From contig CAIVZW010000835.1 in assembly GCA_903910495.1 (NCBI GenBank), forward strand, positions 1-12,247: a DNA stretch of 12,247 nucleotides. Direction: 5' to 3'. The notes beneath the pieces were generated by a model. It worked only from the letters and a program-made list of their open reading frames with translations, searched no databases and had not been told where the DNA came from. This DNA comes from an uncultured beta proteobacterium (GTDB lineage Bacteria; Pseudomonadota; Gammaproteobacteria; Burkholderiales; Rhodocyclaceae). The translations under genes and the position numbers were made by a program. Below are positions 7,790 through 12,247 of the stretch, one piece after another (positions within the stretch are counted from its first letter, which is position 1; each line of letters opens with the position of its first letter).

Positions 7790-8725
7790 TCAGGCAACCT
7801 TGCCGAGCCCGGCAGCTTTCATGGCATTGGCGATTTCGACATCCGCACCCGCAGGCAAAGGCAACAATGGCGACCGAACGGTTGCATGTTCAAGGATGCC
7901 GCGCGTGACGAGGGCGTGCTTGAGCGCTACGGTGCCTTCCATGTGTGAGCCGCGGTGATAGACGCACTTGGTTACCGGCATCAACCGTTCGTGGATAGCA
8001 TGAGCGGTCGGATAATCCTTGGCCTTGCCCGCCTTGAGTAACTCGACGAGCGGCTCAGGAGCGATACATCCATAGCCCACCAACAAGCCGTCGACGTCGA
8101 ACATGGTTGGCAGCAGATATTCATCATGGCAGGAAAGGATCTGCAGTTCGGGAACCGCCTTACGAATCGCGGGAATCTCCGTATACCATCTACGCATGTT
8201 GCGCACGCCGTTCTTCATGGCGAACACACCCGGTTGCGAAGCAATATCGATCAAGGTCTGAAGGTTGTACGAGGCTTTGGTTACATCCGGATACTGGAAG
8301 AGAACCAGCGGCAGGCCGCTGGCTTCGTAAACCTGTCGGTAACGGTCTTGCGGTGCGCCATCCTGGAATCCGAAACGCAGAAAACCGTGCGACGGATACA
8401 GCAGGCCGGCCGAAGCTCCAGCCTTGACCGCGCGCTTCGCTTCTTCAGCGGCAACTGCGGTACCTTCCAGCGTGATGCCGGCAATAACCGGGATACGACC
8501 GTCTGTCGACGCAACGAAAGCTTCGATCACCTTGGCCTGTTCGTCACGATCGCAGAACGTGCCCTCACCTGCGTGACCGAGAACGGTGAAGCTCTTTATG
8601 CCGTCGATGCTGCCGAGCCAGGAACCAATACGCTTAATGGCCGCATAGTCAACGGCACCATCGCGGGTGAACGGAGTAACAGGCGCTGGATTGATACCTC
8701 TGAGGTCAATGTTGATGTTCTTCAT
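7790..8725 (-). CDS. Dihydrodipicolinate synthase (DapA) family lyase/aldolase
   Basis: The 311-residue class I aldolase-type TIM barrel shows the expected landmarks: INPAPVTPFTRDGAVD (11-26), LGHAGEGT (49-56) where DapA has GTTGE, VIAGI (80-84), LFQYPDV with Y145 (142-148), FAMKNG with the Schiff-base lysine K171 (168-173) and the VGYGCIAPE loop (216-224). The change of the two DapA threonines to H51-A52 argues against the lysine-biosynthesis enzyme. It favours a catabolic member, such as a 2-keto-3-deoxy acid aldolase, a hydratase-aldolase or a dehydratase; the substrate is not determined. ATG 8725 was chosen over the in-frame TTG at 8740 because AAAGGA (8732-8737) lies 6 bases before the ATG and downstream of the TTG. 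The gene is divergent from LysR regulator 2 and upstream of MFS transporter 2. It has no counterpart in the first transporter/regulator copy. Confidence 0.9.
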   Translation of the reverse strand: MKNINIDLRGINPAPVTPFTRDGAVDYAAIKRIGSWLGSIDGIKSFTVLGHAGEGTFCDRDEQAKVIEAFVASTDGRIPVIAGITLEGTAVAAEEAKRAVKAGASAGLLYPSHGFLRFGFQDGAPQDRYRQVYEASGLPLVLFQYPDVTKASYNLQTLIDIASQPGVFAMKNGVRNMRRWYTEIPAIRKAVPELQILSCHDEYLLPTMFDVDGLLVGYGCIAPEPLVELLKAGKAKDYPTAHAIHERLMPVTKCVYHRGSHMEGTVALKHALVTRGILEHATVRSPLLPLPAGADVEIANAMKAAGLGKVA

Positions 8726-8731
8726 GTCATT

Positions 8732-8737
8732 TCCTTT
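8732..8737 (-). promoter_or_regulatory. Ribosome binding site of the DapA-family lyase
   Basis: AAAGGA on the minus strand is 6 bases before ATG 8725. The TTG at 8738-8740, which would give a 316-residue protein, lies upstream of this site and cannot be served by it. Confidence 0.6.
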
Positions 8738-8828
8738 CAAGATGTTGTGTGGTCACCTTGGGTCGAAAACACCTTGCCAAGGAGAGCCCGTAGCTGCCGA
8801 GTGCTCTGTAAACCTCAAGGTCAGACAA

Positions 8829-8899
8829 CGTGCATGAATTGCAGTATAGGAACCCATTAATCATGCCGGAAGACGCAAATCAGGTATTTCAGCTATACT
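8829..8899. promoter_or_regulatory. Divergent promoter/operator block, copy 2 (DapA-family lyase / LysR2)
   Basis: The block CGTGCATG-AATT-GCAGTATAGG (8829-8850) matches 4707-4728 in 18 of 22 bases. Its AGTATAG (8843-8849) has an inverted partner CTATACT at 8893-8899, now separated by 43 bases instead of 11. TATACT at 8894-8899 is well placed as a -10 box for regulator 2 (start 8931). The mirrored TATACT on the minus strand could serve the lyase with a leader of about 110 bases. Binding by either LysR protein is inferred. Confidence 0.5.
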
Positions 8900-8930
8900 T
8901 TTTAGGCATCTCTAATCGCTGGGAGAAATC

Positions 8931-9839
8931 ATGGAATACGCTGCTTGGAAGCTCTTCATTGACGCCGCAGAACTTGGCAGCTTGAGCAAAGTAGCGGCTG
9001 CCCGTGGAACAAGCCAGCCGCATATCAGCCGGCAGATCGGCGATCTCGAAAGTGAGTGTGGAGGACGGCTGTTTCAGCGTACTGGGCGGGGGGTGGTGCT
9101 AACCGAGTTGGGACAGCGCATGGCGCCCAAGGTACGTGCTTGGCTAGCAATCACCGAACAGTTGGCGAATGATATGCACACCACGGCGGGCAAGCCGATC
9201 GGCACGGTACGCATCGGGATTCTGCCGTCAACCGCACATCCTCTGGTTAGTACACTCTATTACCGTCTCAGGGAGCACTATCCGCTGGTTCAGTTGAGCG
9301 TCCGAGAAGGCCAGGGCGCTCAGCTTGAGATTTGGCTCGAAAATGGTAGTGTCGATCTTGCCATCTTGTTCCGGAACAGTCCGACACCAAAGAATGGTGA
9401 TATTTATCTTGTCGAAGCAGCAACCTATCTCGTTGGTGCTGCGGGCGATCAACTCACTGCGCAACCAACGGTTCCATTTTCAATTCTTCACAATCTTCCG
9501 CTCGTAACGTTCTGTCGCCCCAACAGCTGGCGTGACAAGCTTGATCAACTCAGCGCCGAGCGTGGTGTTTCGCTCAATATAGTGGTTGAAGCAGACTCAT
9601 TGAGTCTGCAAACACATATCATTGCGGATGGTGGCATGTATGCATTGTTGGGGCCTTATGCGATAACCGCTGCGTCTAGGTATTGCAATCTCCAGTCTTC
9701 GAAGATAATTGATCCCGTCGTGTCCCGCCACATTGCCATCGCCATGTCGCCCCATGGCGAATTGACTCTCGCGTGCCGTACGGTAATGCAAGTAACACAG
9801 GAAATCGCACAGTCCGGCGCTGTAGAGTTAGCGATGTAA
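8931..9839 (+). CDS. LysR-family transcriptional regulator 2 (paralogue of regulator 1)
   Basis: This 302-residue LysR protein has a winged helix-turn-helix at about 1-60 (WKLFIDAAELGSLSKVA, TSQPHISRQIGDLESECGG, LFQRTGRGVVLTELG) and a C-terminal effector domain. ATG 8931 follows GGGAG at 8921-8925. The recognition-helix region differs from regulator 1 at only a few positions (S/P, V/I, E/D, N/S), so the two proteins probably recognise similar DNA and could cross-regulate. The effector domain differs more, for example YVISLNVAM against GVSLNIVV, which would allow a different inducer. It ends at TAA 9837-9839. The DNA stays alignable without gaps to the regulator 1 tail for at least 50 bases beyond this stop, so the shorter C-terminus comes from a base-substitution stop. 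It is divergent from the DapA-family lyase. Confidence 0.93.
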   Translation: MEYAAWKLFIDAAELGSLSKVAAARGTSQPHISRQIGDLESECGGRLFQRTGRGVVLTELGQRMAPKVRAWLAITEQLANDMHTTAGKPIGTVRIGILPSTAHPLVSTLYYRLREHYPLVQLSVREGQGAQLEIWLENGSVDLAILFRNSPTPKNGDIYLVEAATYLVGAAGDQLTAQPTVPFSILHNLPLVTFCRPNSWRDKLDQLSAERGVSLNIVVEADSLSLQTHIIADGGMYALLGPYAITAASRYCNLQSSKIIDPVVSRHIAIAMSPHGELTLACRTVMQVTQEIAQSGAVELAM

Positions 9840-10277
9840 TGAAGTATCACCTAACAGAACTGATGCTTTCGAATGCTGAATGCACATCTGCCGTCTTTCG
9901 GTAATTTTTCGCAACCATTTGTCAATTTCGTTGAAATCGGATCTTTGTTCATACCATCAGTCTTCTGTGGTTCGTGCCATTTTCAAAGAACTGAATAAGC
10001 CGCAGGTTGTGGCTCGATGTTGGATCAAGTCGTGTTTTTAACCCAGATTGGTCACAGGGTTATCGATGAGCTGACGCCCGCATTGGTCGAAGAGTGTGAA
10101 TCTGCAACAGGATCGTCGACAGGCAAGTCATCGGCTGAAACCACCGCCCGAGACTGCCAAAGCGGAACGATGCGCGGTTTATACGCGCACCTCCCGTGAT
10201 GACCAAAGCATAGGAAAATCTGGAGCTATCGATGTCCTGTCCGAGTGGCACACTGCCGGTTAAGCCGCACAACGGGT
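9840..10277. other. Intergenic region after LysR2 (438 bp)
   Basis: The first 50 bases are the duplicated LysR 3' flank. The rest up to about 10095 shows no gene, convincing hairpin or repeat that I can support. From 10096 there is a possible serine recombinase remnant, listed separately. The minus-strand reading frame across 10060-10272 has no recognisable motifs and I take it as a shadow. Confidence 0.5.
10096..10263 (+). pseudogene. Possible serine recombinase N-terminal remnant
   Basis: In the + frame that ends at TAA 10261-10263, the codons from 10165 read AERCAVYTRTSRDDQS. This matches the resolvase/invertase N-terminal strand and catalytic-serine motif (YxRxSxxDQS, compare IYARVSTDDQS). 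The serine at 10192-10194 would be the nucleophile. After this motif the sequence (IGKSGAIDVLSEWHTAG) no longer looks like a recombinase and the frame stops, so at most about 17 family residues survive. GTG 10096 is only a formal start; there is no ribosome binding site. It could be a scar of a lost mobile element. The match is short, so chance cannot be excluded. Confidence 0.35.
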
Positions 10278-10649
10278 TCAGTCAATTTTGGCTCCTGATG
10301 TTTCTACTATTTCCTTCCATTTGACGTAGTCGGCCTTGAGCATGGAGGCGAAGTTCGCTGGTGTCATGGCTTCGGGTTCGGCACCCTGGGCGTTGATCGT
10401 GGCTCTTACCTCGGGGTTGACCAGAAGCTTGTTGACTTCGGTATTGAGCGTGCTCACAACGTGTGCGGGGGTGCCGGCGGGAACCAGCAGGCCGTACCAG
10501 GTGCTGACGTCGAAACCCTTGTAGCCCAACTCCGCCACAGTGGGCACATCGGGCAGCGAGGAACTGCGCTTGGCCGAAGTTACGGCCAGCGGGCGCAGCT
10601 TGCCCCCTTTGACCTGACCCATGGCCGAGGGCACCGAGGACACCAGCAT
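10278..10649 (-). pseudogene. Truncated Bug-family (TctC) tripartite tricarboxylate transporter substrate-binding protein
   Basis: The 123 codons match the C-terminal third of the Bug solute-binding family: VKGGKLRPLAVTSAKRS (14-30), LPDVPTVAELGYKGFD (32-47), WYGLLVPAGTPAHVV (51-65), LNTEVNKLLVNPEVR (68-82) and the terminal KADYVKWKEIVETSGAKID. Full members are about 320 residues with a secretion signal and bind carboxylates in the periplasm. Here the signal peptide and the first domain are missing. The frame is closed by a TGA just upstream of the ATG at 10649, and homology begins straight after it, about 20 bases beyond the stop codon of the dehydrogenase gene. The fragment looks more G/C-rich than its neighbours. 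It is a non-functional remnant joined to the dehydrogenase 3' end by rearrangement. The frame at 10282-10668 is its shadow. Confidence 0.85.
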
Positions 10650-10668
10650 TCGTTCTATTACCTTTCAT

Positions 10669-11481
10669 CTATACGCCGGAGAAGGCGGTATATCCGCCAT
10701 CCACAGGCACAACCGCCCCGGTCACAAAGCTTGCAGCATCCGACAGAAGCCAAAGCGCCGCCCCAACGATCTCCTCAGGGTTGCCGTAGCGACTCATCGG
10801 AACGTTTGCGAGTATCTTCTGAGCTCTTTCAGTCATCACACCGGTCTTCTCGTCGACAAGGAGGAATCTGTTCTGATCGGTGAGCATGAATCCGGGAGCA
10901 ATCGCGTTTACCCGAATGGTCGGCGCATAGTTCTGCGCCATGTGAACCGCCAACCACTGGGTGAAGCTGATGACGGCAGCCTTGCCGTTCGAGTATCCGA
11001 TAGCCCGGGTGAGCGGACTTATGCCTGCAATCGACGCTATATTGAGAACAACCCCAGACTTCTTTTCCGCGAAGATGCGTCCGACTATCTGCGATGGAAT
11101 CACCGAGCCCATATAATTAAGCGCAACCGTGCTGGTCAAAGCTTCCGGAGCTATATCAAAGAACTCCAGTTCGGGTGATGTAGTGCATTCCTTGCGGCTA
11201 CCGCCCGCTCCGTTAACGAGCATATCCACTGTGCCGAATTTGGCGACAACCATCTCTATTGCAGATGCAACGCTCCCTTTGGAAGTGACATCGCACTCGA
11301 CGGCCATCGCAACACCCTTGGCAGCGACAATAGCATCCACCTTGCGCTTCGCGTTATCCAGAGAGAGATCGCACACGGCAACCCTGACGCCTTCCAAGGC
11401 AAGATTCGCCGCAATCTCGCCGCAAATTGCTCCTCCTCCCCCCGTAACTACTGCGACTTTTCCTTCAAGAGCGTATCTCAT
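10669..11481 (-). CDS. SDR family oxidoreductase (UxuB/D-mannonate oxidoreductase-like)
   Basis: The 270-residue protein is a classical short-chain dehydrogenase. It has the cofactor-binding turn TGGGGAIC (13-20), CDV (63-65) at the adenine pocket, NGAGG (90-94), N122, catalytic S150 with Y163 and K167 (YSNGK), APG after the active site (195-197) and the C-terminal VPVDGGYTAFSGV. In most members the turn is TGxxxGxG; here the last glycine is Cys, as I recall for the fructuronate/mannonate-type SDR group (TGGGGVLC), which also ends in a similar DGG-F/Y-SGV tail. A role in reducing or oxidising a sugar acid is therefore plausible but not shown. ATG 11481 follows AGGGA at a spacing of about 7. 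The TAG stop lies next to the truncated Bug gene, so its original downstream neighbour has been lost. It is the only intact gene in the last 2.4 kb. Confidence 0.9.
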   Translation of the reverse strand: MRYALEGKVAVVTGGGGAICGEIAANLALEGVRVAVCDLSLDNAKRKVDAIVAAKGVAMAVECDVTSKGSVASAIEMVVAKFGTVDMLVNGAGGSRKECTTSPELEFFDIAPEALTSTVALNYMGSVIPSQIVGRIFAEKKSGVVLNIASIAGISPLTRAIGYSNGKAAVISFTQWLAVHMAQNYAPTIRVNAIAPGFMLTDQNRFLLVDEKTGVMTERAQKILANVPMSRYGNPEEIVGAALWLLSDAASFVTGAVVPVDGGYTAFSGV

Positions 11482-11569
11482 GGCAAATCCCTATCAAAAT
11501 ATCCAAAATATCCGAGCACTTCAGTGCCTTCCTGTGTTATCAACCCAGATTTTCCATCAGCCCAAAACC

Positions 11570-11655
11570 CCGTTCGCCCTGAGCCTGTCGAAGGGCCGTT
11601 CATGGTTCGATGCCCCGAAGGAAATCCCCTGGGGGGACAAGCTCACCACGAACGG
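11570..11655. repeat. REP-like inverted repeat / palindromic element
   Basis: CCGTTCGCCCTGAGCCTGTC at 11570-11589 is mirrored by GACAAGCTCACCACGAACGG at 11636-11655, with 16 of 20 positions complementary. The interior carries a related CCGTTCATGGTTCGA. This is a palindromic intergenic repeat type I know from many proteobacterial genomes (CCGTTCG..TGAGC.TGTCGAA). It lies between the dehydrogenase start and the M24 fragment and could act as a hairpin at the 3' end of the M24 reading frame. It could also be a hot spot for rearrangement. Confidence 0.7.
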
Positions 11656-11664
11656 ATTTTCGCT

Positions 11665-11934
11665 CTAAATTTCTCCTAATGGACAATCTGGGACCAAAAC
11701 ATCGTCATCTATCCGAAACACACCGATGCTTGGATGGTAAATTCCCGGCTCAACCGTATGCGTCATTCCCGCCTCCAAGACAGCGTCACCCTTTAGGCAG
11801 ATCAATGGCGACGGCTCGTGATAACGCCACCCGATACCGTGGTCTGTGACGTGAGGAAAACTCTCCTCATAACCCGCTGTGTGGATGATCGATCTCGCAG
11901 CCTTGTCAACCTCGTCGACAGTAACACCTGCTCG
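11665..11934 (-). pseudogene. C-terminal fragment of M24 family metallopeptidase (Xaa-Pro peptidase/creatinase fold)
   Basis: Read on the minus strand from 11934 to the TAG at 11665-11667, 89 codons give the end of a pita-bread peptidase: RAGVTVDEVDKAAR (1-14), then FPHVTDHGIGWRYHEPSP (26-43) with the conserved histidine of the HGIG motif, GMTHTVEPGIY (56-66) with a metal-ligand glutamate and FRIDDDVLVP (73-82), where family members usually have R-x-E-D. Full-length M24 enzymes are about 350-400 residues, so more than two thirds is missing, including the paired aspartate ligands. No start codon or ribosome binding site opens the frame, and the upstream side runs into an unrelated transposase fragment on the opposite strand. 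It is a remnant. Confidence 0.82.
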
Positions 11935-12032
11935 ACCTGCGCGGCAACATCTCGACCTTCATCCACAGCTCCGACGGCAAATTGGGCGACGTCAAAGTGC
12001 TCGATATCTTGCTGCCGGAAGCCGGGGAGTTT
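11926..12032 (+). pseudogene. Internal fragment of IS4-type transposase
   Basis: From 11928 the + strand reads LLDLRGNISTFIHSSDGKLG followed by DVKVLDILLPEAGEF, ending at 12032. This is the segment of IS4-group DDE transposases that runs into the conserved YxMDRGYxDF block (families read LLDLRGNIP-FIH-SDGK-HDVNVLD-L-PEAGAFY). About 35 codons survive, with neither end of the gene and no inverted repeats visible. The left edge overlaps the M24 fragment in a 12-base stretch, ACCTGCTCGACC (11926-11937), and the right edge passes directly into DctM sequence in a different frame. It shows that a mobile element was once present and has been almost wholly deleted. Confidence 0.6.
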
Positions 12033-12247
12033 CCCGATCGCTGCGACGATGCACATCCACGAGGAGCACTATGCTATCGTGGTCATCCTGGCGATGGGCA
12101 TCGGGCTGTTCTGTCCGCCGGTTGGCCTAGGGTACTATTTCACCACGTCCATCGCCAAGGTGGATCCCGATGAAGGAATGAAACCCCTCGTCGGTTACAT
12201 GATCTCGCTCCTGATCGGCTTTGCGCTGATTGCCGCGGTGCCGTGGC
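12031..12247 (+). pseudogene. C-terminal fragment of TRAP transporter large permease (DctM family)
   Basis: From 12031 the + strand reads FPIAATMHIHEEHYAIVVIL, then AMGIGLFCPPVGLGYYFTTS and IAKVDPDEGMKPLVGYMISL, ending at the window edge in a hydrophobic LLIGFALIAAVPW. This is the last quarter of a DctM/TRAP large permease (PF06808): the IHE-HYAIVVILAMGIGLFAPP-G block, then a P-D-E-x-M-x-P loop and a final membrane helix. Intact members have about 425 residues and work with a small permease and a periplasmic binding protein in sodium-driven uptake of C4-dicarboxylates or sugar acids. Everything upstream is replaced by transposase sequence in another frame, so the gene is 5'-truncated. The methionine at 12049 is an in-frame residue, not a likely start. 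The 3' end lies outside the window. Confidence 0.78.

Noticed and set aside
7790..8725. Assignment as dapA of lysine biosynthesis
   Set aside because: The GTTGE motif is GHAGE here, and the context is a LysR-controlled transporter cassette, so only the family name is supported.
8740..8740. TTG start giving a 316-residue DapA-family protein
   Set aside because: The AAAGGA site lies downstream of this codon and correctly precedes ATG 8725.
8126..8860. 244-codon + strand frame opposite the DapA-family lyase
   Set aside because: It is antisense to a gene with all catalytic landmarks and has no motif of its own; its length comes from the base composition of the lyase gene.
10621..11178. 185-codon + strand frame opposite the dehydrogenase
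   Set aside because: It is antisense to the SDR gene, whose motifs are complete.
11802..12056. 84-codon minus-strand frame at the right end
   Set aside because: It crosses the M24 and transposase fragments in a frame that matches neither; the M24 homology is in another minus-strand frame.
1..12247. CRISPR array, tRNA, rRNA or complete insertion sequence
   Set aside because: No regularly spaced direct repeats, no cloverleaf or ribosomal sequence recognised, and no paired terminal inverted repeats around a transposase; only a transposase fragment was seen.

Overview
The window looks like a piece of a proteobacterial chromosome. Burkholderiales/Betaproteobacteria is my best guess: it has a Bug-type (TctC) solute-binding protein fragment, LysR-controlled catabolic cassettes, a TRAP permease, and a REP-like inverted repeat of a kind common in that group. 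The assignment rests on gene content only and is not firm. No rRNA, tRNA or CRISPR array was seen.

Layout. (1) Positions 1-424: the 3' end of a beta-propeller lactonase on the + strand, cut by the window edge. (2) 602-4582, all on the - strand and read right to left: MFS transporter 1, a Gfo/Idh/MocA oxidoreductase and an amidohydrolase, with LysR regulator 1 (4807-5739, +) diverging from the transporter. (3) 6132-9839: a second, diverged copy of the transporter/regulator pair. It is MFS transporter 2 (-), a DapA-superfamily lyase (-) and LysR regulator 2 (+). By eye the two transporters are about 85% identical and the two regulators about 71%. In copy 2 the lyase gene sits between transporter and regulator; copy 1 lacks it. 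(4) About 9.84-12.25 kb: one intact gene, a UxuB-like short-chain dehydrogenase (10669-11481, -), surrounded by gene debris. The debris is a possible serine recombinase N-terminus, the C-terminal third of a Bug solute-binding protein, a REP-like hairpin, the C-terminus of an M24 peptidase, about 35 codons from the middle of an IS4-type transposase, and the C-terminus of a TRAP DctM permease that runs off the window.

How the genes may work together. Lactonase, NAD(P)-dependent Gfo/Idh dehydrogenase, PF04909 amidohydrolase (a fold that includes lactonases and decarboxylases), DapA-family aldolase/dehydratase, SDR oxidoreductase and two related MFS importers would suit uptake and oxidative breakdown of a sugar acid or a similar small organic acid. 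Each LysR would act on the promoter it faces. The substrate cannot be read from the sequence, and no sugar-acid dehydratase is present in the window.

The most informative signals are the tandem duplication with a conserved divergent promoter/operator block, whose two heptamer half-sites are 18 bp apart (start to start) in copy 1 and 50 bp apart in copy 2, and the mosaic of truncated genes at the right end, with microhomology-like joins. I found no convincing wholly new system.
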